47,740 nt of DNA from Halobacteriales archaeon QS_1_68_17 (GCA_003021105.1 PXRG01000012.1:1-47740); one strand, 5' to 3'. Numbered from the stretch's first letter, positions 1-8,656 are shown. Program-made: numbers and translations. Notes: a model not told the origin generated them from the letters alone.

Positions 1-321
1 CCCGACGAGTCCGTCGGCCTGACCCAGCGCGATGCCCATGTCGCCGTAGGTGCTGAAATACGACACCCACCGATCGGGAACCGAGTCGAACTCGACGGTT
101 CCCATCGGCTCCATCGTCGCTGAGTACGACGTGTCCTGGGTTTCGGTTTCTTCGGACGATTTGTTCGTCTCCGTCTCGGTTCCCGTTTGTTCGGATGTCC
201 CACCGGAGTCCGAATTGCCCGCACAGCCCGCCAGCAACCCACCGCCGACGACCGCCCCGCTGTACTTGATGGTGTCTCGCCGCGTCGGTGCCTCTGTCGT
301 GGTGGTGTCGTCGTCGCTCAT
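1..321 (-). CDS. Iron/siderophore ABC substrate-binding lipoprotein, N-terminal part (runs off window)
   Basis: This is the first 107 residues of a gene that continues past the left edge. It opens with a twin-arginine motif (TRRDTIKY) followed by a hydrophobic stretch and a lipobox (LLAGC), so it is probably exported by Tat and lipid-anchored outside the cell. A Thr/Glu/Ser-rich linker follows, then a region that matches the next gene upstream almost residue for residue (the GDMGxALGQADG segment). The two are tandem duplicates. The start codon lies only 2 bases after the stop of that paralog, so they are co-transcribed. By homology it should bind ferric siderophore or a similar metal chelate for a FecCD-type permease. 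The substrate is inferred from the family and neighbours. Confidence 0.85.
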   Translation of the reverse strand, partial: MSDDDTTTTEAPTRRDTIKYSGAVVGGGLLAGCAGNSDSGGTSEQTGTETETNKSSEETETQDTSYSATMEPMGTVEFDSVPDRWVSYFSTYGDMGIALGQADGLVG

Positions 322-323
322 GG

Positions 324-1496
324 TTAGAAGTCGCCGTTTACAATGTCGGCGACGTGCTGGCGGTCGAAGAACTCGTCTTCGGTGAAAATATCCGGATGAA
401 GATCCTGCGCTGCCTGTTCGAGTTGGAACAGGTGAACGATAGGGCCCTGATACGGAGCGCCGCCGCGGAGCACGCGGTCGTTTTCCACCGCCTGGAGTTC
501 GCTTGCAACGTCGTGGTTTTTCATGTGCGAGACGAACTCGCTGTTGAACTCGTCTTTCGGCACCTCGCCCTGTTGGCGGATGGCGATCACTTCAGGGTCA
601 ACCTCTAGAAGGGTCTCGTAGTTGATTTCACCGCGCGTTTCGTGGAAGTTCTTGACGCCACTCTTTGCGAGCGCGTCCTCGACGTTCAGATCATCCCATT
701 GCTTGAAACTAGTCCCGGAGTCCATGACGAACGGGAGGAACGTCTCCGGCGGATCCGACCGGGGTAACAGAACTGCGATCTCTGGTCGGTCGTCGGGAAG
801 CCGCGATTGGACATCTGAGAGCACCTCGTTATGGAGCGATGCGTACGCTTCGTAGCGCTCCTGTTCTTGAAACACCTGGGCCAACTTTTTAAGCGCCTCG
901 TACAGTGTATACTGCTTGTAGTCATGCCATTCGTAGCTACCTGAGAAAATTGTGTTCCCGAAGAAGGGCGCAACATTCTGCTCGATTTCATCGATATCGT
1001 CTTGCTCCCACTGGATCCGGTTGATCATGAAGTTTGGATCGATGAGGTGGACGTCGGCATCGAGTTCATAGAAAACCTCCTTGTCGGTACCATCCTGCCA
1101 GAGCGGTGTGAGACTCTCCTTGTCGATTGAGACGCCGGGAAGTTCATCATAGAAATGTGATGCAAACCGTTCACGAATGCCCACTGCCTGCAACCCGTCT
1201 GCCTGCCCGAGTGCGACGCCCATATCGGCGTAATCGCCGGTGAAGGGGAACCAGGTTTCGGGTACTTCTTCGAAGGTTACCTCGCCAACTGGCTCCATCG
1301 ACACGGTGTAGCTACTGTTCTCTTCAGTTTGTGACTCCGTCTCGTTTTCCGTCTGTTCTGGCGTCGATCCGGAATCCGAATTATCGCTGCTGTCGCCGGT
1401 ACACCCCGCTAGCAGCCCGCCACCCACGACCGCCCCGCCGTACTTGATCGTGTCTCGCCGCGTCGGTGCCTCGTGCTCGGTGACATCGTCCGTCAT
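324..1496 (-). CDS. Iron/siderophore ABC transporter substrate-binding lipoprotein
   Basis: 390 residues, a usual length for the periplasmic-binding-protein 2 (FepB/BtuF) family. Residues 12-35 carry TRRDTIKYGG, a hydrophobic segment and the lipobox LLAGC, indicating Tat export and lipid anchoring. An acidic linker precedes the binding domain. The later segment with DADVHLIDPNF and the C-terminal half are typical of class III binding proteins with two lobes. The start is chosen because the paired TTAGG-type operators lie just upstream (1502-1552) and a TATA-like element sits about 25 bp before it, so the transcript may be leaderless. It is the only full-length binding-protein gene in the window. 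A partial paralog follows 2 bp downstream and a decayed one lies at 5186-5758. Confidence 0.88.
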   Translation of the reverse strand: MTDDVTEHEAPTRRDTIKYGGAVVGGGLLAGCTGDSSDNSDSGSTPEQTENETESQTEENSSYTVSMEPVGEVTFEEVPETWFPFTGDYADMGVALGQADGLQAVGIRERFASHFYDELPGVSIDKESLTPLWQDGTDKEVFYELDADVHLIDPNFMINRIQWEQDDIDEIEQNVAPFFGNTIFSGSYEWHDYKQYTLYEALKKLAQVFQEQERYEAYASLHNEVLSDVQSRLPDDRPEIAVLLPRSDPPETFLPFVMDSGTSFKQWDDLNVEDALAKSGVKNFHETRGEINYETLLEVDPEVIAIRQQGEVPKDEFNSEFVSHMKNHDVASELQAVENDRVLRGGAPYQGPIVHLFQLEQAAQDLHPDIFTEDEFFDRQHVADIVNGDF

Positions 1497-1501
1497 ACTT
1501 G

Positions 1502-1552
1502 TTTAGGCCAGCCTAAAAATTATAACTCCACCGATTTTCGGCGGGCCTAAAA
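1502..1552 (-). promoter_or_regulatory. Paired DtxR/SirR-type iron operators over the binding-protein promoter
   Basis: Two palindromes lie in tandem. TTTAGGCCAGCCTAAA (1502-1517) is a perfect TTAGG-N4-CCTAA site; TTTTCGGCGGGCCTAAAA (1535-1552) has one arm mismatch. Their centres are 34 bp apart. An AT-rich TATA-like element lies between them, so a bound repressor would block initiation. The half-site resembles that of DtxR-family metal regulators. A matching pair with 36 bp spacing occurs at 5762-5814. Confidence 0.7.
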
Positions 1553-1554
1553 CG

Positions 1555-2943
1555 TCACCGTCGAGAGCCAGCCGCCTGCCCCGTCGCGCGCTCGACGAAC
1601 GCCTCGGGCGGGTCCTCGATCTCGCCGGCCTCCACCTCGACATCCACGCCGTCGATAGCGGTCTCCTCGCCCTCGTAGGCGAACTGCACGTCGTCGTACT
1701 CGACCCGCCCGTCGACGTCATCGAGCGCGACCGGGTTCGGCGCGTCCTCGATGCGAACCGGCACGTCCATCAGCCCACAGATCCGCTTGCCCGAGGCTTT
1801 CGCGTTCTCGTACCAGTCGACGATACTCGACAGCTGGGCCATCGGCCCGGTCAGCCGCTGGATCAACAGCATGAAGACGACGAAGTCGCCGGTCGTCAAC
1901 TCACCCGAAAAGAACAGCGGCGGCCCGGAGAACACCCACAGCCCGCCGAGCACGAACGTCGTCAGCAGCGCCGCGCCGGTGATGAGCTCCATTCCCGGCG
2001 GGTAGAAGTAGCTCAGCTTCAGCACGTCCATGTTCGCGTCGAACACGTCACGCGAGACGCCGCGGACGCGCTCGTTCTCGTAGGACTCATAGTGATTACT
2101 GTGAATAGTTTCATCGGCGGTGTCGAAAGATGCCGATTCAGTGGCTCTCATCGTCGACACGGATCGTCACGGCGGTTAAGACTCACAGTAATCACTATCA
2201 GTGCTGGTCGTCTTGACGAGCTCGATGCCGCTGAGGCCGTTCTCGATGCGGGTGTTCGGGTCGCCGATGGTCTCGCGGTGGCGCGTGTACCGCGGTTCCA
2301 TCACCCGCATGACCCACCACGTAAAGCCGACCAGCAGCGGCACCGCCCCGAGCGTCACCAGCGCAAGCTGGCGGTTCGTGTACAACAGCGCGGCCGTCAC
2401 GCCGACGACGATCACGCCGATGCGGGCCGAATCGCCGAGTGCGTTGTCGAAGAACGTCTCCAGGTTCGAGGTGTCGTTGTTGAGGATGGACATCACCTCG
2501 CCGGTCTCCTTGTTGTCGAAGAAGGTCATGTCCAGCCGTTGCATCTTCTCGTAGGCGTCGACCCGGATGTCGTACATCACGCCGTGGGCGAAGTAGTTGA
2601 TCGCCACCCCGCGAACCCACTGGAGGACGGCACCACCCAGTAGTGCGGTACCGACGACCGCCGTCGAGAACCAGAACTGCGCCGTCTGGCCGGTGGGGAG
2701 CCACCCATCGGGCACGATCGGCAGCGCGTACGCCCTCTCGCCGGTGAACACCGCGTCGATGGTCGTCCCGAGAACGAGGGGCGTCACGAGCAGCGTCGCG
2801 TACGCGAGGACACTCGTCGTCAGCCCGAGAGTGAGCCACGCGGCTTTCCCGGGAGCGTACGCCCGAAAGAGTCGCCATATCGGGTGCTCGACCCGCTCCC
2901 GATACGCGTCGAGTTCCGTCTCGAACCCCTCGGACGACGCCAT
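1555..2943 (-). pseudogene. ABC exporter (TM-NBD type), broken by a MITE and an NBD deletion
   Basis: The gene encoded a multidrug/siderophore-type ABC half-transporter with an N-terminal membrane domain fused to an ATPase. Reading from 2943, the membrane domain is normal up to GIELVKTTST, where a 108-bp element introduces a TAA (2176-2178). The reading frame resumes in the same phase after it (SYENERVRGVS). Removing the element and one TGA copy restores a continuous TSTESYENERV. A second lesion removes almost the whole ATPase: the coding sequence jumps from GVDVEVEAGE, just before a Walker A would be expected, to a typical C-terminal tail EIEDPPEAFVERA. Walker A, signature and Walker B are all absent. 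The ATG overlaps the TAA of the preceding ATPase remnant (TAATG). It cannot yield a working transporter. Confidence 0.88.
2090..2197. mobile_element. MITE, 108 bp, TSD TCA, inside an ABC exporter gene
   Basis: Perfect 15-bp terminal inverted repeats, TAGTGATTACTGTGA (2090-2104) and its reverse complement (2183-2197). They are flanked by the direct repeat TCA (2087-2089 and 2198-2200). There is no coding capacity. Precise excision restores the host reading frame. The TNA-type 3-bp duplication and the terminal sequence resemble the second MITE type in this window (20354 and 22368), matching 10 of 15 terminal bases. Mobilisation by an IS5-related transposase is an inference from the TNA duplication. 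Confidence 0.88.
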
Positions 2944-3775
2944 TAGCTGTCCCCGCCGTCGCTCCGGGCGACCTGCCCGGTCGCCCCGTTCCGGTCATCG
3001 TTGTCGTGACGAGGCCGGAGCGGCTCGATGCGTGGCCCTCGCGGTGTCAGGTCGACCTCGGCGTCGATCTCGAACACGTCCGCGAGCAACTCCTCGGGAC
3101 GGTGATGTCGCTCTCCTCGCGTAGTGTTTCGACGATCTCCATCACCTCCAGCTGGTGGTGTAAATCGAGGAACGTCGTCGGTTCATCGAGCAGCAACACG
3201 TCGGTGTCCTGTGCGAGCACCATTGCGATCCACGCGAGCTGTTTTTGCCCGCCGCTGAGCTGGCCGACTTCGCGGTCCCGGAGGTGTCCACAGCCCGCGA
3301 GTTCGATGGCGCGGTCGACCGCCTGTTCGTCCTCGTCGGTGACGCTCTCGAAGAACCCGCGGTGCGGGTAGCGGCCGTGGTACACCAGATCCTCAACGGT
3401 GATGCTGTCGGGGGACGTGCTCTCCTGCGAGAGCAATCCGAGCGTCCTGGCGAGCTCCTTCTTTTCGAACGATTGAATCCCGCGGCTGTCGACGAGCACC
3501 GACCCCGCGTCGGGGGCGAGTTGGTCGGCGAGTCCTTTCAGAAGCGTGCTCTTTCCCGAGCCGTTCGGCCCGATCAACGCCGTGACCGCGCCGGCCCGTG
3601 CCGTGATCGATTCGCCGGCGACGACCGGATCGTCGCTGCTCGGATACGACAGGACGAGGTCGTTCCCGTCGAGGGTCGCCCCGCCCGTCTCGCCAGTCGG
3701 CGCGGATTCCTCGTCAGTGTCACTGTTACCGGGTGCTTCACCGTTTATTCGAGAGATTTGCGTCTGTTCGCTCAT
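2943..3775 (-). pseudogene. FecE-type iron ABC ATPase with internal deletion and frameshift
   Basis: The ORF 3775-3047 has Walker A (GPNGSGKST), Q-loop (LLSQE), signature (LSGGQ) and Walker B (VLLLDEPTT) of a siderophore-uptake ATPase. After LREESDITV it runs into an unrelated tail and stops. The true C-terminus survives in another frame: EELLADVFEIDAEVDLTP and onward to a TAA at 2945-2943. About 50 codons that should hold the switch (H-loop) histidine are missing at the junction near 3100. Without that segment the ATPase should not hydrolyse ATP normally. It sits 2 bp after the permease gene and its old stop overlaps the exporter ATG, so the operon arrangement is still visible. Confidence 0.82.
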
Positions 3776-3777
3776 AC

Positions 3778-4893
3778 TCAGATCTCACCCATATTGTCCT
3801 GCTTGCGCATCAGGTAGAGGAAGTACGGCCCGCCGACCAGGCCGGTAACGATGCCCACGGGTATCTGGACGGGATTCAACGCGAGGCGTGCGCCGACATC
3901 TGCGGCGACCATCAACGCCGGCCCGGCGAACACACACCCGATAACGAGTTTCCTGTAGTCGCTCCCGACGATGTTGCGGACCATATGTGGGACGATCAGG
4001 CCGACGAAGCCGACGATACCCGCGACCGCGATGCTGGCCGCGGCCGCGAGGACGGCCACGCCCGACAGCGCGAACCGCACCTTCTCGACGCTCATCCCGA
4101 GCGAGGACGCCGTGCTCTCGCCGAGCAGCAGGACGTTCAGTTGTCGGGAACTGACCAGTCCGAGGAGCATTGCCACCGCGGTCCACGGCAGAGCCATGCG
4201 GACCTGTTCCCAGTCCGTCCCCGTCAGCGAGCCGGTCGTCCAGGCGATGGCCGACTGGACGACGCCGATGTCGTCGGCAAAAAAGAACAGCGCCGTTTGC
4301 ACGGACCCAAAGACGGTGCCGACGATGACCCCCGCGAGCACGAGTCGCACGGGCGAGGTGCCGTTCTTCCACGCGATAGCGTAGACGATCAGGAACGCGA
4401 CCGCACCACCAATGGAAGCGATCAGCGGCAGGAACGCCGACAGCCCCGAGAACACGACCAGCGTGAGCAGGATCATCAACCCGGCCCCGGAGGAGACGCC
4501 GAGGATGAACGGACTGGCGAGTTCGTTCCGCGTGACCGCCTGGAATATCGCTCCCGAGACGGCGAGATTCATCCCCACCAGAGCTCCGACGAACACCCGC
4601 GGGAGACGGATGTTCCAGACGATGAGACTGCGCTTTCCCATCTCCGGCAACTCGCCGCCCAGCAGGAACGCCTCCCAGGCCTGCCCGCTGAAGACGACCG
4701 CGGGGTCGAAGACGGCCCGCCAGGCCTCCAGGATCGTCATCGAGTACGCGCCGAAGCTCACCTGCACGAGTCCGCCGGCCACGACCACCGCGACACTGCC
4801 CAGACAGAGCGAGAGCAGCGAGCCGTCGACTCGGACGAACACGCGTTCCCGACGGCGGCTGGTGGTCTCGTCCTGGACGGATCCTTCTGGCAT
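3778..4893 (-). CDS. FecCD-family iron/siderophore ABC permease
   Basis: 371 residues, full length for the FecCD/BtuC family. It has multiple hydrophobic segments beginning near residue 25. Family landmarks include NIRLPRVFVGALVGMNLAVSG, an RNELASPFILGVSSGAG segment, and a VGFVGLIVPHMVR segment near the C-terminus that contacts the ATPase. It would move ferric chelates across the membrane using the binding proteins at 1-1496. It looks intact, but its partner ATPase gene 2 bp downstream is broken. Transport would need an ATPase from another locus. The start lies 2 bp after the preceding fragment's stop. Confidence 0.9.
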   Translation of the reverse strand: MPEGSVQDETTSRRRERVFVRVDGSLLSLCLGSVAVVVAGGLVQVSFGAYSMTILEAWRAVFDPAVVFSGQAWEAFLLGGELPEMGKRSLIVWNIRLPRVFVGALVGMNLAVSGAIFQAVTRNELASPFILGVSSGAGLMILLTLVVFSGLSAFLPLIASIGGAVAFLIVYAIAWKNGTSPVRLVLAGVIVGTVFGSVQTALFFFADDIGVVQSAIAWTTGSLTGTDWEQVRMALPWTAVAMLLGLVSSRQLNVLLLGESTASSLGMSVEKVRFALSGVAVLAAAASIAVAGIVGFVGLIVPHMVRNIVGSDYRKLVIGCVFAGPALMVAADVGARLALNPVQIPVGIVTGLVGGPYFLYLMRKQDNMGEI

Positions 4894-4895
4894 TG

Positions 4896-5189
4896 TTACT
4901 GGTTCGCCTCGCTGGACCCGCGACCCGATTCGATTCCCAGCCTCGACCAGAGTCTCGGGTCGGCGAGGCTATCGAGTACCGTCCCGACGTCGATCCCCGG
5001 GTTGAATCCGCGGTCTCGTTCGAGGTGGGCCCACCGTCCGAGGGACGAACGCCCGCGGTCGAAGAGTGCCGTTTCGAGGCCGTCGCGGCCGCGGACGATG
5101 CCGGGCGAACAGCCCGCCGAGCCCCCGCCAAGGATGGGCAATCCGTAGTCGTACGCCGTCCCGTCTTGGATGTCGGTCGCCGTGCTCAT
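4896..5189 (-). pseudogene. Truncated FAD-dependent oxidoreductase (thioredoxin-reductase-like) N-terminus
   Basis: 97 residues resembling the N-terminal dinucleotide-binding region of a thioredoxin-reductase-like flavoprotein. It contains YDYGLPILGGGSAGCSPG (a degenerate GxGxxG), then GLETALFDRG and a segment like HLENYLGFP that has become HLERDRGFNP. The rest of the enzyme (about 150-200 residues normally) is absent. Its ATG overlaps the stop of the upstream binding-protein remnant (ATGA), and its stop is 2 bp before the permease. In such operons an oxidoreductase could reduce the siderophore to release iron; that role is inferred from position. The degraded motif and length argue against activity. 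Confidence 0.65.
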
Positions 5190-5758
5190 GCTCGGATGTT
5201 TCCGTTGATCATGTCCGCGACCCGCTGGCGGTCGAATTGTCGTTCCTCGTCGGGCGTCTCCCCGAAACCTCGCCAGTCGCCGAAGAGAGAGGGGTAAAAC
5301 TGCTTCGCCGTGATTTCGGTCTTGAGGGGGTTAGCGACCGGTCCCTGGGGAGGTTCCGCCGCGGTAGCGCCGGTCGTTCTGCACCGCGGACAGTTGTCGG
5401 TCCACGAATCGTCGAGAATCCTGACGAAGTTCGGATCAAAGAGGTGGACGTCGCAATCCATCTCGTAGAAAGCCTCCTCGTCGATGTCACCCTCTCCCAT
5501 CAGTTGCGGGACGTCGCCGAAACTGACGTCAACATCAGGGAGGACGTCGTGGGAGGCCAGCGGCCAGTCCTCGGTCGTATCCTCGGGGATTTCCGGAGTC
5601 CAACCGACACTACCTCCGGCACTCTCACTGGGCGGCGTCGCGGTCGATTCATCACTCCCCGTGCAGCCAGCAGAGAGACCACTACCGACGACTCCCCCGC
5701 CGAACTTGACGTATTCCCGTCGGGTCGGTGCCGGATTCCGTGTTTCCTCCCCCACCAT
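5186..5758 (-). pseudogene. Decayed iron/siderophore binding-lipoprotein paralog
   Basis: The N-terminus keeps a Tat/lipobox signal (TRREYVKFGGG, then LSAGC) and the DCDVHLFDPNF motif shared with the 324-1496 protein. The C-terminus keeps the shared ending (FDRQRVADMINGN). In between, roughly 180 residues are gone. The joined region is out of frame: an alternative frame reads QLSAVQNDRRYRGG, matching ELQAVENDRVLRGG of the intact paralog, before returning to frame at QGPVAN. So a large deletion plus frame changes left a 190-codon ORF that no longer encodes two lobes. The promoter and operator pair upstream (5762-5814) are still intact. Confidence 0.8.
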
Positions 5759-5761
5759 ACG

Positions 5762-5814
5762 TTTTAGGCCTCCCTAAAAACATAAAGTGCTTTCGGATTT
5801 TAGGCCCTTCTAAA
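5762..5814 (-). promoter_or_regulatory. Paired DtxR/SirR-type iron operators, second copy
   Basis: TTTTAGGCCTCCCTAAAA (5762-5779) is a perfect TTAGG-N4-CCTAA palindrome. TTTTAGGCCCTTCTAAA (5798-5814) has one arm mismatch. Centres are 36 bp apart, much like the pair at 1502-1552. A TATA-like TTTATG element lies between them, about 25 bp before the ATG at 5758. Metal-dependent repression of the uptake operon is inferred. Confidence 0.7.
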
Positions 5815-5873
5815 CCGGGGGCGGCTCCGAGACCCGGGTCGCCCGCGAGAAAACCCCAGAGACGGCGATCGGA

Positions 5874-7322
5874 CTAGGGATCCGACCTGTAGACGACCTT
5901 CTCGTGGGTGTAGAAGTCGTAAGCGTGCTGGCCCATCTCCTTGTGCGTCTCGGTCGAGGAGGCTTTCATCCCGCCGAACGGCATCTGGATCTGCGACCCG
6001 GTCGTCGTCCCGTTGATCTTGACGACGCCGGCCTCGATCTCCCGCGTGAACTTCCGCGCCGCGGCCATGTCCTCGGTGTGGATGGCCGAGGACAGTCCGA
6101 AGGCGACGTCGTTGGCGATGTCGATCCCCTCGTCGAACTCGGAGAATTCGAGGATACCCAACACCGGACCGAAGACCTCCTCCTGGGCGATCCGCATCTC
6201 GGATTCGACGTCGGCGAACACGGTCGGCTCCACGTAATACCCCGTCTCCATCCCTTCCGGCCGTCCGCCGCCGGTGAGCAGCGTCGCCCCTTCCTGCTTT
6301 GCGATCTCGATGTAATCGAAGTTGGTCTCCAGTTCCTCGGCCGAGACGGCCGGGCCCATGTCCGGATCCTCCATACCCGGTCCGATCGAGAGTGCCTCCG
6401 CACGCTCGACGACGGCGTCCGTCAGTTCCGCGGCGACGTCCTCGTGGACGATCAGCCGGCTGGTCGCGGTACAGGCCTGGCCGGTCCCGCCGAACGCGCC
6501 GGCGATGGCCGCATCGGCCGCCGCCCCGATGTCCGCGTCCGGCAACACCACCAGCGGGTTCTTGCCGCCCATCTCCGCTTGCATCGGAATGCCCCGGGAC
6601 GCGACAGTCTCGGAGATGTACTGTCCGGTCTCGGTCGAGCCGGTAAAGGAGACGCCGTTCACGGCGTCGTGCGTCGTGATCTCGTCGCCCACGGTCGACC
6701 CGGAGCCCGTCACGAGGTTCACGACCCCGTCCGGCAGGCCGGCCTCCTCGAGCAGTTCGACGAGATGTTTTGCGATCATCGGCGTCTCCGACGAGGGTTT
6801 GAAGATCACGGCGTTCCCCGTCGAGAGAGCGGTTGCGAGCTTCCAGCTCGGCGTCGCAATCGGGAAGTTCCACGGCGTGATGAGCGCGACGACCCCCAGG
6901 GGTTGTCGAACCGTGTAGGTGAACGTCTCCGGGTCGCTGGACGGCACCGTATCCCCCGTCGCCGTGCGCGAATAGCTGGCGAAAAACCGGAATATCTCCG
7001 CGGCCCGCCCCACCTCGCCGCGACTCGACGAGATGGGTTTGCCCTCCTCCGTGGTCAGCGTCTCGGCGAGGCTGTCCTGGTTCGCCTCGATCAGATCCGC
7101 GAGTTCGTAGAGTACCGCGTCGCGTTCCTCGGGCGTCGACCTGTTCCACTCCTCGCTCGCCGCTGCCGCCGCCGCTACCGCGTCCCGGGCCTGCTGTTGG
7201 CTGGCCCCCGGAAACGATACCGCCGGATCGTCCGGCGTCGCCGGATCCCGAACCACGATCTCGTCGCTACTCTTGCCTTCCGCCCAGTCCCCGCCGATGT
7301 ACTGATACTGTCTGTCGGTCAT
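5874..7322 (-). CDS. NAD(P)-dependent aldehyde dehydrogenase (semialdehyde-type)
   Basis: 482 residues, full length for the ALDH superfamily. It shows the PWNFP segment with the oxyanion Asn152, KPSSETP cofactor-binding region, FTGSTETG, general base Glu250 (QAEMGGKNP), nucleophile Cys284 (GQACTATSR), and EEVFGPV near the C-terminus. It oxidises an aldehyde to the acid. The pattern is closest to succinate-semialdehyde or 2,5-dioxovalerate (alpha-ketoglutarate semialdehyde) dehydrogenases, but the substrate cannot be fixed from sequence. It is divergent from two ornithine-cyclodeaminase-family genes. A link to proline or hydroxyproline breakdown is possible, since that route uses both families; this is speculation. 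Confidence 0.9.
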   Translation of the reverse strand: MTDRQYQYIGGDWAEGKSSDEIVVRDPATPDDPAVSFPGASQQQARDAVAAAAAASEEWNRSTPEERDAVLYELADLIEANQDSLAETLTTEEGKPISSSRGEVGRAAEIFRFFASYSRTATGDTVPSSDPETFTYTVRQPLGVVALITPWNFPIATPSWKLATALSTGNAVIFKPSSETPMIAKHLVELLEEAGLPDGVVNLVTGSGSTVGDEITTHDAVNGVSFTGSTETGQYISETVASRGIPMQAEMGGKNPLVVLPDADIGAAADAAIAGAFGGTGQACTATSRLIVHEDVAAELTDAVVERAEALSIGPGMEDPDMGPAVSAEELETNFDYIEIAKQEGATLLTGGGRPEGMETGYYVEPTVFADVESEMRIAQEEVFGPVLGILEFSEFDEGIDIANDVAFGLSSAIHTEDMAAARKFTREIEAGVVKINGTTTGSQIQMPFGGMKASSTETHKEMGQHAYDFYTHEKVVYRSDP

Positions 7323-7512
7323 TGGTCCGTGTGACTACGTGAATGGCGACTGTTGTAAGTTCATCGTCTACACGTCGCGCGGGTGACCGGACGGGGGACG
7401 GGAACGCTGACCCCTGTCGTTTCCGGAAAATCGACCACGGCTGTGTGTCTCTATAATCTCCAGACGACCGGCCGGCCGACTCCCGCTCCCCAAACATAAC
7501 CAATTTGATAAC

Positions 7513-7522
7513 AATAAATATA
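7513..7522 (+). promoter_or_regulatory. TATA box for the first ornithine-cyclodeaminase-family gene
   Basis: AATAAATATA lies 25-34 bp before the ATG at 7547, the archaeal TATA-to-start spacing expected for a nearly leaderless transcript. This supports 7547 rather than the upstream in-frame start at 7505. Confidence 0.55.
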
Positions 7523-7546
7523 CGTTCACACGGAGATAGTCGAACG

Positions 7547-8656
7547 ATGTCAGAATCCAAACCAGTGGACGTACTATTTCTGTCGCAGGAAGAGGCCATC
7601 GAAGCGGGGCTCCTCGACATGGAGTCGTGTGTCGACACGATGGAATACGTCTTCGAGCTTTACAACGAGGGGCGGGTGCTCATGGGCAATCCGGGGCACA
7701 ACATGCACGGGCACGTGACATCGTTCCCGGGGAATCTGAGCCACTCCGAGGGGTTCGAGGAGGGACCGGACCGTCGCTTCAGCGCGATGCCGGCCTACGT
7801 CGGCGGCGACATCCACAAGATGGGGATCAAGTGGTACGGGTCGAACGTCAATAATCCGTCCAAGCGCGGCCTGCCGAGGTCCCTGCACACGATCGTCCTG
7901 AACGATCCCAACAGCGGGGAGCCGCTGCTGTTCATGGACGGCCAGGTCGCAAGTGCGATGCGGACCGGTGCCATGGCCGGACTGGGTGCCAGACAGATCC
8001 AGGGCGATCGTGCCTCGACGGCGACGATCATCGGACCCGGGGTGGTCGGCCAGACCTCGGCGCTCGCGCTCGACGCCGCGCTGGGTTCGCTGGAAACCGT
8101 TCGTATCTATCACCCCGAGCAACGGAAGGCAGAAGCCTTCGAGACGGAGATGGAAGACGACATCGACGCGGACATCGCGCCCACGAGTTCACTGGAGGAC
8201 GCCGTCAGTGGAGCCGACGTGACGGTCGCGGCTGCGACGGCCGCACCCCCGCCAAAGATCGAGGGCTCGTGGCTGAAAGACGACTCGCTCGTCATCCCGC
8301 TCGGGGACCTGCGTGCCTCGCTGGACGCGTTCGACGAGGACCGGATCTTCTGTGACGTGCGACAGAACACCCTGGAGTTCGCCGAGGACCTGGGGTGGCA
8401 GATCTTCAACGCAGTCGGGGCCGCGGTCGACTACAGCATCGGACTCGACCTCGACCGATCGGACCTGCGAGCGCTCCACGAGGTCGTCGGCGGCGAGGGC
8501 ACGGCACCGACCGAGGGAACCTCGATCTTCTACTCGCCCGGGCTCCCCATGGAAGACGTCAGCTGGACGAGCCGCGTCTACGAGACGGCGGCCGACGAGG
8601 GACTGGGACAGAGCCTGCGGATGTTCTCCGAACCGTATTTCAGCAAACCCTACTGA
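7547..8656 (+). CDS. Ornithine cyclodeaminase / mu-crystallin family protein (long form)
   Basis: 369 residues. It has the family layout of a substrate domain with GIKWYGS (catalytic Lys), MDGQVASAMRTGAMAGLGA (Arg contacting the carboxylate) and a Rossmann region with IIGPGVVGQTS. The N-terminal LSQEEAIEAGLLDMESC and GHNMHGH segments and the overall length fit a subfamily sometimes named tyramine oxidase subunit B rather than true ornithine cyclodeaminase. Members of the family reduce or deaminate amino acids or imines with NAD(P). The exact reaction is unknown here. The start at 7547 was chosen from the TATA box and the usual N-terminus. A second, different family member follows 105 bp downstream. 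Confidence 0.85.
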   Translation: MSESKPVDVLFLSQEEAIEAGLLDMESCVDTMEYVFELYNEGRVLMGNPGHNMHGHVTSFPGNLSHSEGFEEGPDRRFSAMPAYVGGDIHKMGIKWYGSNVNNPSKRGLPRSLHTIVLNDPNSGEPLLFMDGQVASAMRTGAMAGLGARQIQGDRASTATIIGPGVVGQTSALALDAALGSLETVRIYHPEQRKAEAFETEMEDDIDADIAPTSSLEDAVSGADVTVAAATAAPPPKIEGSWLKDDSLVIPLGDLRASLDAFDEDRIFCDVRQNTLEFAEDLGWQIFNAVGAAVDYSIGLDLDRSDLRALHEVVGGEGTAPTEGTSIFYSPGLPMEDVSWTSRVYETAADEGLGQSLRMFSEPYFSKPY

